In this document: positions 8,586 through 18,602 of the stretch, one piece after another
Numbering within the stretch: the stretch's first letter is position 1
Layout: each line of letters opens with the position of its first letter
Assembly: GCA_977017575.1 (NCBI GenBank)
Contig: CDRNVI010000002.1
Location: 1-64,000 of the forward strand
Origin: Paramoeba atlantica
Lineage: Eukaryota > Discosea
DNA: 64,000 nt
Reading direction: 5' to 3'
Notes under the pieces: model-generated
Databases searched by the model: none
What the model was told of the DNA's origin: nothing
What the model saw: only the letters and a program-made list of their open reading frames with translations
Position numbers and translations under genes: made by a program

Positions 8586-9809
8586 TCATGCATTCGCGGT
8601 CATCGTTTCACCTCGTGCAAGGAGAGTGCTGATGGCAGCAAGAACACGATGTGGAGTGTCGACCTCATCGGAGGGTTGCGGCTCCACAGACCCTTCAGTG
8701 AGATTTGTGGGGTCCGAAGTACCCACCGCCCCCGCTATGGGTTCCACAGTTGAGGCGGTGCTGGTGCGTGGGATTGTGGTGGCAGGAACAATTCCCACCT
8801 CAGAGTCCAACTTGAGGACCACCGCGAAGCGTTGCCTGGTGGCACTCCCACATGGGATAATGCGAATCACTCTGTCTTGCTTGCGAAACGTAACGGTCTT
8901 CTCCTCCATGTCCAGATCAATGGTGACGCAATCCAGCGGCCCGAATTTCTCCAGCCCCTCTTCTTTTTTGTGATGAGGGTAGTTGGAATAGAACACCCCT
9001 GTCATGTAGTACACACAACAGTGGGTAGTCTTGTGAAATTCCTGATCTAGCGAGACGCAGTAATCGCTGATGACCCCTAACCCAACATATTCACAACGAC
9101 GTATCTCAAAAGTCACGCTGTGTTTTCCTTGCATGTAGAAATGTTCCCCCAGGAGACTCACGCTGTAGTGTGAACGAAATCGGTTTCGTTCCAAATTAGT
9201 CCCTCCGCCGTACTGGAACGCATTGGCTGGGGGTGACGTTTGTGAACGCACGACATCTGCAAGCGCATCGAGCCCGTAATAGTCCAAATCGTACAGAACC
9301 ATGCCAAGTTCAGAGGAGGAGAGCTGTGACTTGTATCCTCGAAGGTAGTTTAGAATGTGCCGAAAGACATGACTGTCTCGATCCAATTCGATTCGTCCTG
9401 CCGCATCGCGCTGTACATTATCACAAGTTACTAAGCGACAGAGCATGGATTGCGGTTGCTTCATAATGATTGACTTCGATATGCTATGATGTACTCCTCC
9501 AACGTTAAACGTGACTATATCGCCTGCAAGAAGTTTGCGCTCTTGAACAAGACGTTCTTGCTCTTCAAAAAAGCGCGTTTCTTCTTCCAATTCAAGAGCG
9601 GATCTACTCAGAGCTGCGTCCTCATCCTCTAGCTCTGCTTTTAAACGTGATAATGATTCTTTCCAGGCAGAGGAAGCGTGTGTACTTTCCACTTGATATT
9701 CGGCGGGAGAATTATGACGTAGTGTCTCTTCTTCCTCTGACAACATATTTTCGCGTGCGTGTGCCACTTGTGTCTCTACCTTTCTACGCTTTGTTTCTGT
9801 GTCCGACAT
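8586..9809 (-). CDS. KCTD-like BTB/POZ (T1) protein with SPRY-like C-terminus
   Basis: 407 aa. After a charged N-terminus with coiled-coil character (about residues 55-95, Glu/Lys-rich), residues ~97-190 form a potassium-channel-tetramerisation-type BTB domain: VTFNVGGVHHSISKS, then DRDSHVFRHILNYLRG and the ELGMVLYDLDYYGLDAL helix. Residues ~215-345 look like a SPRY/B30.2-like beta sandwich (HSVTFEIRRCEYVGLGV; VTIDLDMEEKTVTFR). The tail is Thr/Pro-rich. BTB-T1 proteins often act as cullin-3 adaptors; with a SPRY partner-binding domain this suggests a substrate receptor, but that is inference. Confidence 0.82.
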   Translation of the reverse strand: MSDTETKRRKVETQVAHARENMLSEEEETLRHNSPAEYQVESTHASSAWKESLSRLKAELEDEDAALSRSALELEEETRFFEEQERLVQERKLLAGDIVTFNVGGVHHSISKSIIMKQPQSMLCRLVTCDNVQRDAAGRIELDRDSHVFRHILNYLRGYKSQLSSSELGMVLYDLDYYGLDALADVVRSQTSPPANAFQYGGGTNLERNRFRSHYSVSLLGEHFYMQGKHSVTFEIRRCEYVGLGVISDYCVSLDQEFHKTTHCCVYYMTGVFYSNYPHHKKEEGLEKFGPLDCVTIDLDMEEKTVTFRKQDRVIRIIPCGSATRQRFAVVLKLDSEVGIVPATTIPRTSTASTVEPIAGAVGTSDPTNLTEGSVEPQPSDEVDTPHRVLAAISTLLARGETMTANA

Positions 9810-9985
9810 AAAAAGTAAAAGTGAAGACGAACTATTTATAGTTAATATCGCGACCGGGGGGTCTCTACTGATGCGGCATTGCCTCTATATACCCAGTACA
9901 TGAAAGCAAAAAAATATTTACTTTCCTCTTTCATATTCTGCTCTGCTTTCAATTATCGAAAAGGTGAACAAAGGCAGCGAAAAAT

Positions 9986-10606
9986 CTACATGATGCTACA
10001 CGTCTTTTCATGACAAGTATCTTCGCATGGAAAATTTGATAGTGTAATCCTCGTCTTTTTACAAAATAAGGTATTTCTTTCTAGTAGTCCTGGCGGCAGT
10101 TGAGTTGAAGAAAGCTCTCCACATAGTCTCGGATTGTTACTTACGTCCAAGAGGCAAAGGCTTCTGGGCACTAACCCAATTTCAAGTGTGCCACTGACTT
10201 CTCACAAATTATTGCTACTGAGGTATAGTTTTCGCATTTCAAGTGGTATCTCTTCCCAACGAAGTGTACCGAAAAAGTGGTTATCAGCAACACCGAAGGC
10301 CTTCAGACCTCGAGGCAAAGCCCCAAATTGCAACGACCCACTAAGTTGATTGTATGAAAGATATACTTCTACAAGCATTTTAGGGATTAATTCCCATTCG
10401 GGATTGCCGCGAAGGTTTCGGTCGCCCCAGAGTACTCTTGTCAAAGTCGGTCCGTTGCATTCTACTCCGCTCCACTGACATATAGGAGTGTCTGTTGTCC
10501 AGGACGGGTGCGTGTTCTCAATGTCTTGCAAAAATCGGGCCAATGCATACTCCTGCGGCAAGGAAGCCGTTCTGACTCTTCCTAAGCGACACGATGTGTC
10601 GTACAT
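9986..10606 (-). pseudogene. Leucine-rich-repeat family gene with one in-frame TGA
   Basis: Member of the window's LRR family: SLPQEYALARFLQDIENTHP, then PICQWSGVEC, then LxxLPxxLxxLxLxxN repeats. The frame is stopped by a TGA at 10202-10204 exactly after the repeat phrase LYLSSNNL. Translation on the same frame continues as another good repeat (EVSGTLEIGLVPRSLCLLDV) to a normal stop at 9986. One substitution (for example GGA to TGA) explains it, so this is either a young pseudogene or a read-through gene. I start at the ATG at 10606, matching family members in length before the LPxE(F/Y) motif; an upstream in-frame ATG at 10657 is also possible. Confidence 0.8.
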
Positions 10607-10857
10607 GTCCGCAGCAAAACAACAGCATATTCCTTGAATAAATATTTGTCTGGTCATCAAAAACAAAAATACAACGTTTTCAAAAACGTTTTTAACAAGA
10701 CAGGTAAGATTTTGATTTCTATAAATACGAACCTTATTTAGTAGCGCTGAGGATTTCTTAATAAGAAAGAACACTTCTTAAAACGAAACACTTATTGCTC
10801 TGAAATAGTATTCTTTGAATAATAGCTGTCGTTACTAACTTGACTTGTTAAAAACAT

Positions 10858-11547
10858 TCACTTGTGAGATAAAATTGCACGTCGATAGTCATATGTTGCA
10901 GAAATGTCTGTATCGCTAAAGGAGATGCGGGTACCAGAACTCTGAAATAATTCGACCTTTCCACCGAGTTCCCGATTTCCATCCAATGAGAGTTGCTTGA
11001 GTTTTCCAGAAAGAACACCCACGGTTGTATTGCCCGAAAAAAGGTTCTTTGAAAGTAGTAGGTGCTCTAATTCCTCCGGCAGACATTCGAGCTCAAGAGG
11101 GCCGATAAGATGGTTGCTATTCAAGTTAAGATAGCGTACCACAGAAGGTAACGAATCAAAGCGTAGTGGGGATGAATTTTTGAAGCGATTGCAACTTAAA
11201 TCAAGGTGAGACAATTTTTCGGGCAAAGTTTCGAACACCAGATCACCGGAAAGATCGCCCTCCACAACGGAAAAATACTCCACGGATCGCGGCAGTGCTG
11301 ATAGGACAAGAGAGCCTCTTAGCAAAGGAATTATATTACTCCAATCGATTTTACGTATCTCTTGCCCCACATCTACACGATACCATCGGTACGCGGGTGT
11401 AGTTACGTTCCATGATGGATGTGGATTCCACACGTTTGCAACAAGACGCGCAAGTCGGAATTCTGGGGGCAGCTCTGTATTTTTTACCTTGGATGGGCGA
11501 AGAGGCAAATTTTCGGCGGCCTTAAATTTCAATGTAGAACAAATCAT
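10858..11547 (-). CDS. Leucine-rich-repeat family protein
   Basis: 229 aa from an ATG at 11547. It carries the family lead RPSKV, LPPEFRLARLVANVWNPHPS, and then about five ~23-residue repeats of the LPxxLxxLxLxxNxLxG type (for example LPEKLSHLDLSCNRF and LPEELEHLLLSKNLF). The cysteine pair of the W-containing cap (PACxWxGVxC in relatives) is replaced here (PAYRWYRVDV). There is no signal peptide or membrane segment. It lies next to another family member at 9986-10606, suggesting tandem duplication. Function unknown; LRRs usually bind proteins. Confidence 0.8.
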   Translation of the reverse strand: MICSTLKFKAAENLPLRPSKVKNTELPPEFRLARLVANVWNPHPSWNVTTPAYRWYRVDVGQEIRKIDWSNIIPLLRGSLVLSALPRSVEYFSVVEGDLSGDLVFETLPEKLSHLDLSCNRFKNSSPLRFDSLPSVVRYLNLNSNHLIGPLELECLPEELEHLLLSKNLFSGNTTVGVLSGKLKQLSLDGNRELGGKVELFQSSGTRISFSDTDISATYDYRRAILSHK

Positions 11548-11909
11548 AGTTCTGGTGTCGATATCGTTTCAAGAATATGTAGGATTTATTCTAATAAATG
11601 TAACACGGGGAATGGTACATTATATAAAATCGGAATTCGAATGGAAAAGTGTCGCGAAAACCTGTGTCACTGCAGTTAAATTTTTTATGCTTGTATACTT
11701 GTAACTGAAAAGAGCAATATCAAAGTCAGCGGATTGAAGTAAAAACCAAAATACTCGGCAGACCCTATAAAAGCACAATCCCGCGCTAAAATCCGTGCGA
11801 GGCCGCGCAAGACCCTACCCACAGATCATACATGTATCACATATCATAAGCAAATACATGTGTGTACATGCATATACATGTATGTACATGAGGAGCCTAT
11901 TAATAAACT
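11548..11909. other. Intergenic with ACATGTAT-type alternating repeats
   Basis: 362 bases. A stretch at about 11825-11890 is built from overlapping ACATGTAT/GTACATG units with several 6-8 bp palindromes (ACATGT, GTAC). Overlapping plus-strand frames at 11419-11704 extend into the LRR gene and are not convincing. No gene seen. Confidence 0.5.
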
Positions 11910-12587
11910 TCACGAACGTTTGATCCGGCTCTTAGTCACGTACCTCACATAAAAATATAGTGCTTCGCTATTAGCAGGGTCTATAACTAAATTCTTCTTC
12001 CCAAAGAAAGTTTGTTTCGTCCGCGGTTCAACAATTTTGTGAGTGAAATCGTGTATCGGGTTCGGTTCCAAGGAGAAATTAGGTATTTCGTATGTATTTA
12101 ATGAGGCTGTTTTACCCTGCTTCGCTAAATAGCCGTAGTAGGCGTCCTGAACAGTCATTGACTTACAGTAATAAACTTTTAGTGTATGCGGAGAGGATGG
12201 CGGAGTCGCACTTAAAGAAATATATATCAAAAAGAGAAACCACATTGGTAAAACCATCCAATCACGATGCGCATTTCGCCTAGGCCCCAACGCGCTCAAA
12301 AAAGCATGGAACACCATGTCTGCAAGCTCTGTGGAACCTGGATCATCTGTGTTACTGGGAAGAACGGTCTCGCCGTGCCAGTCATACGCTCTTCTTAATC
12401 TTGTATTTATTAGTACATCTCGTGCATAACTTACACGGAGAAAGCTCGAATGACTTTCAGTACCAGCTTTATCAGGGTGGACGAACCGAGACACTCTACG
12501 ATATGCCTTCCGAACTTCATCTGTCGTGCAATCAGACGAAAGTCCTAATACTTCATAGAGAGATTTAGACTTGCCGATCTGTTCCAT
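11910..12587 (-). CDS. Membrane-anchored J-domain (DnaJ-like) protein
   Basis: About 225 aa from the ATG at 12587 (MEQIGKSKSLYEVLGL). The J domain starts immediately: LYEVLGLSSDCTTDEVRKAY, then the diagnostic HPDK that stimulates Hsp70 ATPase, then helix IV (RLRRAYDWHG). There is no Gly/Phe or zinc region, so it is a type III J-protein. A single hydrophobic segment (WMVLPMWFLFLIYISLSA) follows, with a ~95-residue tail ending in Lys/Arg. A membrane-tethered co-chaperone is likely (ER or mitochondrial outer membrane not resolved). The upstream in-frame ATG at 12665 would add 26 poorly conserved residues. Confidence 0.85.
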   Translation of the reverse strand: MEQIGKSKSLYEVLGLSSDCTTDEVRKAYRRVSRFVHPDKAGTESHSSFLRVSYARDVLINTRLRRAYDWHGETVLPSNTDDPGSTELADMVFHAFLSALGPRRNAHRDWMVLPMWFLFLIYISLSATPPSSPHTLKVYYCKSMTVQDAYYGYLAKQGKTASLNTYEIPNFSLEPNPIHDFTHKIVEPRTKQTFFGKKNLVIDPANSEALYFYVRYVTKSRIKRS

Positions 12588-13193
12588 ATCATGTAGAACA
12601 ATACAAACAAATACAAGAGGGGAATTCAAATCAATGCAAGAGGAAATTATTTTTCGCGAAACCATCAAAGCAAAAAACTATTGTAAATCGTTGATAAAAG
12701 CTTTGTCTGTCAAAAAACTATCGTAACCAAAATTATTATGGATACAAATCTATTATTACCAAGCCGTAACACAATGAACTAATGAAAAATCACAATTACT
12801 TTCGTATGACGACAATTATAAATAGAGAAGCAAATAAAGATTTTTTTTCCGTAAGCCCCCCGTCCAGCTAACCTCGTACCTCGCGGCGGTACCAGTCTTG
12901 TGCCGCCGCCTGTACAATCTGGGCGTTAAAAAATAAAGATAGTCTTTTGGTACAGAAGAAAGAATCTACTAGAGACTCATAGCATCAAAAAAATTGAAGA
13001 CGAATAAGTTTTGTAGCATCCGACAGTCAAATTTGTCGTTGCGAAAAGTAAAATAGTTGCTATATTGCATGCAATCTCTAAAAAACCAAGAACTGCTTTC
13101 ATAGAAGATAATTCAAACATGTAGATGCATATGGGTGGATTGTGAAAAATCTTGGGAATATACTGTACCTCATCTCTAGTACTCCGCATAAAT
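12588..13193. other. Intergenic, AT-rich, no convincing gene
   Basis: About 600 bases between the J-protein and the DEAD-box gene. It includes a T-run near 12840-12850 and a short GC-rich island at 12855-12920. A minus-strand 80-codon frame at 12977-13219 overlaps the helicase stop and is hydrophobic but featureless. Confidence 0.45.
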
Positions 13194-15077
13194 TTAATGG
13201 CGCCGTCGGTGGGATCCATGATTTCGGTAGGTTGATTTTACTCTTTGCTGGGTAGCCCTCATAACAATATCCGGTAGCCATTCTGGGACTGTCTGATTGT
13301 GTTCTTTCAATATTTCCAAAAGTTCATTCGCTAGAGGGGTGTCACTTGATTGAAAAAAGGCAGTGGCAAGCCCAACATTTCCTGCTCGACCTGTACGCCC
13401 GATGCGATGGATGTAGTCATCCATGGCACTTGGCATATCGTACTGAATAACGTGAGACACGTTGGGAATATCCAATCCGCGACTTGCGACGTCTGTCGCA
13501 ACGAGTACTGAAATCTCACCCGATCGGAAGAGTCGCAGCGCTTCTTCTCTTTCACGCTGGGAGCGATCCCCATGAAGTGTTGCGACAGATATCCCGTCAT
13601 TGGAGAGAGATATCATTAGCTCATCTGCGGCTCGCTTGGTTTCGACAAAAATCAGGGTCAGTGCCTCGGGATCTTTCTGCAGCAATCGTCGTGTCAGAGG
13701 AAGTTTTCTGTCACCTTCGACCAATTCGACGCGCTGCGTGATTCCTTCCGTGGTACTTCCGACTCTGCCTACCGTAACGAAATAGTAGTTAGCGAGGTAG
13801 TTCTTGGCAAGCGTCTGAATCATTAGTGGAAAGGTAGCACTAAACATTAAAGTTTGCCGATCTCCGGTGCTTGGCATGTCTGAATCCTTTAGAATTTGGT
13901 CAATTTGCTCCCCGAATCCAAGATCCAGCATGCGGTCGGCCTCATCCAAGACAACAAATCGCGTACAGGCAAAGTGAACGGTTTGTCTGTTGTACAGATC
14001 CCACAGTCGCCCAGGTGTTGCGACGACAAGATCTGCCCCTCGACGTAATTCCGCCATTTGTGGCGGAAGCTCAACACCCCCGTAGCATATCACAGAGCGC
14101 AGTTCCGTGCGGAAACAGAACTTACGCGCCTCGTCGTGGATTTGCAAAACAAGCTCTCGTGTGGGACCTAGAACAAGAGCTACCGGAAGGGCCCCACGGT
14201 AATGTGGATCCTGGCGAAGATGCATCGGCAAACGCCCTTTTCCATTCTCTAAAATGTCCGCTATGATGGGAACAAGAAACGCGGCAGTCTTGCCTGAGCC
14301 CGTTTGAGCACACGCCATTAAATCTTTTCCACGGAGAACAATGGGGAGCGCGTATTGCTGAATAGGAGTGGGAGTGATGTATCCTGCGCGGTCAATATTT
14401 TCCAGGAGGCTTGGAGGCAGCTGAGCATTGTTGAAACCAGTCCAAGGCTGAATATTATTTGGAACGCAGTTGACCGGAATTTTGCTGTAATGCGCAAAAT
14501 TAATTCCCGTACTCATTTTCGTTTTTTGAAACAATTCCAAAACGGCCTCTTCTTCTGTATTGCCTCTTAGCGATGTTGTGTGATGCATTGTTTCACCAGC
14601 TTCGGCAATGTTTCGATTTTCTCGAAAGCTGTTCGGGCGCCCAATACGGTTTTTTTCACTTCGGTACGCAAAGTTTCGAAAATTCTCCGGTGCTGCATAC
14701 TGAGAGAAGCCTGCAGACTTTTGAAATCGAGATCCTAGACTCTTCTCTTCTGCAGACCTGGTTTCCATTTGTAAAGCGTCGGTTTCATCGTGCTGTTGTC
14801 TTGTTCTTATGGAATGATCATAGCGTCCCCAGACTCCACTACAATCATATTCTTTATCCTTGACAGTTGGTCTAGGTTTCTCGCCAGTGTCTCGAGCGTC
14901 GTGGACTGCGCCGTAATCGTGAGGGGAAGCTCTTCCTCTTTCTCTCCCACTTTCTCTACCACGTGAGATTCCACGCCTCGGACGATCTCCCACTTTTGCT
15001 TCATCTTTGAAAGATACTATTCCGCGAGACAGCTCAGAAGTCCCTAGAGCTCTATGGGAAGCACCACCCTTCCACAC
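13194..15077 (-). CDS. DED1: DEAD-box ATP-dependent RNA helicase, DED1/DDX3 type
   Basis: All helicase motifs are present in order: Q motif GYITPTPIQ, I AQTGSGKT, Ia PTRELVLQ, Ib TPGR, II DEAD, III SAT, IV FVETKR, V SRGLD, VI HRIGRTGR. The lead-in (PVNCVPNNIQPWTGF) and the N-terminal Arg/Gly/Ser-rich region fit the DED1/DDX3 subfamily, cytoplasmic helicases of translation initiation. The start is a problem. The open frame begins after a TAA near 15149 but has no ATG until 14768; the first ATG downstream of the likely SL acceptor (15004) is in another frame. Either initiation is non-AUG, or there is a small sequence error, or the true protein starts at 14768 without the RG-rich region. Confidence 0.93.
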   Translation of the reverse strand: MWKGGASHRALGTSELSRGIVSFKDEAKVGDRPRRGISRGRESGRERGRASPHDYGAVHDARDTGEKPRPTVKDKEYDCSGVWGRYDHSIRTRQQHDETDALQMETRSAEEKSLGSRFQKSAGFSQYAAPENFRNFAYRSEKNRIGRPNSFRENRNIAEAGETMHHTTSLRGNTEEEAVLELFQKTKMSTGINFAHYSKIPVNCVPNNIQPWTGFNNAQLPPSLLENIDRAGYITPTPIQQYALPIVLRGKDLMACAQTGSGKTAAFLVPIIADILENGKGRLPMHLRQDPHYRGALPVALVLGPTRELVLQIHDEARKFCFRTELRSVICYGGVELPPQMAELRRGADLVVATPGRLWDLYNRQTVHFACTRFVVLDEADRMLDLGFGEQIDQILKDSDMPSTGDRQTLMFSATFPLMIQTLAKNYLANYYFVTVGRVGSTTEGITQRVELVEGDRKLPLTRRLLQKDPEALTLIFVETKRAADELMISLSNDGISVATLHGDRSQREREEALRLFRSGEISVLVATDVASRGLDIPNVSHVIQYDMPSAMDDYIHRIGRTGRAGNVGLATAFFQSSDTPLANELLEILKEHNQTVPEWLPDIVMRATQQRVKSTYRNHGSHRRRH

Positions 15078-15429
15078 GTTACCCGTAGAGCACTTATTTT
15101 GCGAGCTGTTCGAGGTAGAATCTGCAGAGCTGGACAGTTTGAAAAGTTAACAAATAAAAGCTTGCTAAAGTAAAAATATAAATATTACGTAGAAAAAATA
15201 TTACACTTTTCTAGATGCACTCTATGTTAAAATAATTGTTGTGTATTCAAGTACCAAATATATTAAAAAAACACCAAGTGTGACGTGTTTTAGCTTCCTA
15301 GTTGCACATTGGTAACTTGACCTCGTTATACCTGGTTGAGAATGACTAGAAAGGAATACGCAGTTCGTACACAGTAGCATAAAAAAACATAGACCAATGA
15401 AAAAAACAATAAAGATCGAAGAGGTTAAC
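15078..15429. other. Intergenic with likely trans-splice acceptor region of the helicase gene
   Basis: On the minus strand a pyrimidine-rich run ending in AG lies near 15130-15150, suitable as an SL acceptor for the helicase mRNA. The rest is AT-rich; frames at 15222-15476 and 15397-15879 show no protein features. Confidence 0.45.
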
Positions 15430-17805
15430 TCAGACAGCGTCGTCAACCGGAGCATACCCAGCTCTTCTGAGATCAAGCAGATAACTGTAGTAATCGGGAC
15501 GGTCAGTTACTATTTCGCGACTATCAAGATTTCGTGTTCGCGAATACTGACAACGCTCATTGCGCAAAATACCCTGAACTTTTTCATCGACAAAGTTTCC
15601 ATAATGTTGCATATTTCTGTCATATGTTTTGGAATTCGGTCGGACAACCTTGATGATTCGTTTTTGAACCGGATTTTTTGCGAAATTCGTCATTGCTATT
15701 TCATTGTAACCACCTGCTCTAGATACCGGATTTTCATTAAAAAGCGGAAACTCGTCTGGAACAATATGGGAAGGATTCAAGGAAACGATTACAGGTTGTA
15801 CCAGGGGTATGGTCTCTACCATAAATCGGACTGCATATATGGGCATCATGGCATCTGTGCCGTAGCTATGAGTACATAGATTCAGTTCATCACTTGGCAG
15901 GAGTGGAGTAATGGTCCCCTTCTCAATTTCCTCGCGTACTAACACCAAAGTCCACCGAAGGTCTTGCGGAAGTGTGCACAAATGTTTCGAACGAGTTTGT
16001 ATGGCGCGGAGTACACTGTATGGCACCACGGGACGGTATGCGCCGGTTTGCTGCAAATCCATTTCCGCTGTAATAAAATCACGAGTGCAAATAGGCCAGA
16101 AACAGCTTGTGTCCAGAAATCTTACCGCATTGGCAGTTCGACGCAAGAACTCTATCGTAGGAGCTGACGTGAACCCTTGTACGGCTCTCATATCAAGTGC
16201 TTCGAAATGTGGTAAACACTGCATTAGAATACGGTCAAGTGTATGTACGTCTCCAACGGTTCTGGCTATCAGGGTCTCACGCTGAGCTGTATCGGATACT
16301 CTCATGAGCAAATCAAAAAGATGTAAGTAGTCTTCTATCACACGGTTTTCGTCTCCCATGATGTTCCATAAATTTTCTACCATGTCAGTGTCAATAGGAT
16401 ACATTGACCCTAGAGCCAAGAATAGTTGTGGAGCGAAACGAGTATGCTCCAGTCGAGACCTTACTTGATTCGCTGACCATGGAAGCGGACGTGTGTCGTT
16501 TAGAACAGATTGAGGAATGCGCGACGATAAAAACGTGTTACTGCTCATTGAAACACCCTTTTCTCGTATTATTCTTAGTACACAGCTCCGTATTGCTGCA
16601 ATAATATCATCTCTCCAGAAACCTCCGAGGGTCATGTACAAGAATATTTCGGTAGAGAGATGGAAGGTTGCATTAAATTCTGTGAGAGTTGAGGATAAAA
16701 GGCGAATAGCCATGTTTCCTGTTGCTTGAACAAAAGTTCCATTGGCCCATTGACGTAAAGATAGAGCAGCTCCTAGAATAGTCACAATATTTTCTAGTGG
16801 CCATTCATCAATGTTTTGCAACGCTAATTCTTGACCCAAAGTAAACAGCACTTTGCCACAACCCGGGTGCCATTCAGTAATCGCATCTCCTATTCGGAGA
16901 AAAGCACGAGCAGTATCGCGGACAGCGTCTTTTTGACGTGTGACAAGTCTTTCGTAATTTGTTGTTGCGTCATCACATCGAACGTGCGAGAAGCAACGAA
17001 GAACGGTGGCTAAAAACTTCGGATCTGTAATAATGCGCTGATTCCCAGGGGAGGTAGTAAGATGCTCCTCAATCTTGCTCAAAAAATTAAAGTGAGATTG
17101 ATGTTGAAGTGGATCCGGCAATCGTATATGTGAGTGTACTGATATAGGTCTTGAAATTACTTTCTGGGAAAGAAATGGAGCTCCAATTTCGTGATTTTTA
17201 GCAAGTTCAATTAATACGGCTGCAAGATCTTGATTTGAAAATTTGGGGAGTATCGATAGAATATCTTCCCTTATGTACACGCACTGTATGTTTTGGAAGT
17301 TAAAAGAGGAACATTTTTTCCATTCGTACAGAAGTTCACTAGGACTACGCGCAGAACGGTAACGTGAAATTTGGGACGTAAGTTCAGGATCAATACGTTC
17401 GATTAGAGGATTTCGTGCGTCTGGAGCATTCAATGCACGGCCCAAACCGGTGTATCCCGCCGAATAAAAATGTGAACTCTCGTCAACATACTGTATATTC
17501 GATTGGTTTTCCGACGTTTCGTTAGCGTCCAATGATTCTAATAATTTCTTATCGCTTTCCTCAAGACTGGATACATGAGTTGATGGTGAAATTGATAAGG
17601 GTATGTCTGGAAGGGTATCAGTTGGGATGAAAGTTGGTCCGTAGCCGAATTCTTCATCATACTTGGGGAGAGGGTAAGGTGTATACGTAGGGGGAAGCGA
17701 TTTCGGTTCCTGATGTTCTACAGGGGAGTGTAGTGCGAAATTTGGTACCGAAGGGGGAACTAATCCTGGAATTAACATACGGCATAGTGACGTAGGTCGT
17801 GGCAT
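15430..17805 (-). CDS. Large hypothetical protein, helical, possibly mitochondrial RNA-related
   Basis: 791 aa from an ATG at 17805. The first ~120 residues are Pro/Ser-rich and disordered-looking. The rest (~130-640) is mainly amphipathic helices with many Leu, Phe and Ala, resembling the helical-repeat proteins common in kinetoplastid mitochondrial RNA editing and mitoribosome assembly. The C-terminal ~60 residues are rich in Arg/Tyr/Asp. I recognise no named domain; FASTK/RAP and PPR signatures were looked for and not seen. The length and sustained frame make it clearly a gene. Confidence 0.7.
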   Translation of the reverse strand: MPRPTSLCRMLIPGLVPPSVPNFALHSPVEHQEPKSLPPTYTPYPLPKYDEEFGYGPTFIPTDTLPDIPLSISPSTHVSSLEESDKKLLESLDANETSENQSNIQYVDESSHFYSAGYTGLGRALNAPDARNPLIERIDPELTSQISRYRSARSPSELLYEWKKCSSFNFQNIQCVYIREDILSILPKFSNQDLAAVLIELAKNHEIGAPFLSQKVISRPISVHSHIRLPDPLQHQSHFNFLSKIEEHLTTSPGNQRIITDPKFLATVLRCFSHVRCDDATTNYERLVTRQKDAVRDTARAFLRIGDAITEWHPGCGKVLFTLGQELALQNIDEWPLENIVTILGAALSLRQWANGTFVQATGNMAIRLLSSTLTEFNATFHLSTEIFLYMTLGGFWRDDIIAAIRSCVLRIIREKGVSMSSNTFLSSRIPQSVLNDTRPLPWSANQVRSRLEHTRFAPQLFLALGSMYPIDTDMVENLWNIMGDENRVIEDYLHLFDLLMRVSDTAQRETLIARTVGDVHTLDRILMQCLPHFEALDMRAVQGFTSAPTIEFLRRTANAVRFLDTSCFWPICTRDFITAEMDLQQTGAYRPVVPYSVLRAIQTRSKHLCTLPQDLRWTLVLVREEIEKGTITPLLPSDELNLCTHSYGTDAMMPIYAVRFMVETIPLVQPVIVSLNPSHIVPDEFPLFNENPVSRAGGYNEIAMTNFAKNPVQKRIIKVVRPNSKTYDRNMQHYGNFVDEKVQGILRNERCQYSRTRNLDSREIVTDRPDYYSYLLDLRRAGYAPVDDAV

Positions 17806-18292
17806 TTCATGAGGAATACGAACAAGAAGTGTGTAGAAATAGAACAGGACGGAAAATCTTGATGAAACTAAAAACGGACGCTACATCGGTTCTATTATTA
17901 TAAAGCTATTTAAGGTTATTCTCAACTTGATAGTTCGAATCTAGGCACATACAAATAGTCCCAGTACGGAAAGTCAAGTTTCAATAAAAAGATAAACTTG
18001 ATAGAGCATCGAAATATTGTGATCGGTCCGTAACAATAAGTATTTTGCTATCCGTGTTGGTCTAATGATCACCACAAACAGTATTGTAGGATATGATATA
18101 TAAATGAGCAAAAACGAAGTAGACTTTCTATTTAGTATATTTTTTGGCTAATATTTGAGATTCTGCGCATTCGAAAAGGAGAGTAAAAAATCTACATCTT
18201 AAAAGCGTAATAGTGAACATATGATTTTTCATAGCGCAGAAACTATACAGTGAAATATTAAAATGCGTTCTGAATGATAAGCAATTCTCATA
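17806..18292. other. Intergenic, AT-rich, no gene seen
   Basis: 487 bases without protein-like frames. A TTCGAATC string at 17934 resembles a tRNA B box, but no matching A box or stems are present. Confidence 0.5.
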
Positions 18293-18571
18293 CTATTTTC
18301 CTGGGTACTGAGCTTTTTGCTGTTGCTCAAGTAAATCAGCAAATTTCTGCTTGAAAGTTGAGGAGTGCTCGCGCATTTTTCGATTAAACTTCTCGGTATG
18401 CTCTTTAATCATTTGCCCAAATTTTTCGTAGTGGTCCTTCATCTCAGGTGACAATGTAGAATCTTCCGGCTTCCCCTCAAAAAACTTTTTATTTTGATCT
18501 TCCATTTTCTTGCTGAACTCGTCATCAAGACGATCTAATTTGTCACTGAATTCCTGAAGGGTAGTGCACAT
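18293..18571 (-). CDS. KMP-11: Kinetoplastid membrane protein 11
   Basis: 92 aa, exactly the family length. EEF-type start (MCTTLQEFSDKLDRLDDEF), the central STLSPEMKDHYEKF and the C-terminal KQKFADLLEQQQKAQYPGK match trypanosomatid KMP-11 nearly residue for residue. It is a short, highly charged helical-hairpin protein associated with the cell cortex, flagellum and pellicular cytoskeleton, and is known only from kinetoplastids. This single gene fixes the lineage of the window. A strong pyrimidine tract with AG lies just before the ATG (see 18572-18602). Confidence 0.97.
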   Translation of the reverse strand: MCTTLQEFSDKLDRLDDEFSKKMEDQNKKFFEGKPEDSTLSPEMKDHYEKFGQMIKEHTEKFNRKMREHSSTFKQKFADLLEQQQKAQYPGK

Positions 18572-18602
18572 GATGCTAAGAGGTACAAGGTAAGAAAGCG
18601 TT
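18572..18602 (-). promoter_or_regulatory. Probable SL trans-splice acceptor of KMP-11
   Basis: Read on the minus strand, CTTTCTTACCTTGTACCTCT is a pyrimidine tract ending in TTAG, with the AG at 18576-18577. This leaves a 5' UTR of only four bases before the ATG. This is the expected layout of a kinetoplastid trans-splice acceptor and supports the chosen start. Confidence 0.6.

Noticed and set aside
12977-13219. 80-codon minus-strand frame
   Set aside because: It overlaps the helicase stop in another frame, has no domain or coding texture, and is AT-rich noise.
17930-17945. tRNA B-box-like string AGTTCGAATCT
   Set aside because: Only three stem pairs form and no A box or anticodon arm precedes it on either strand.
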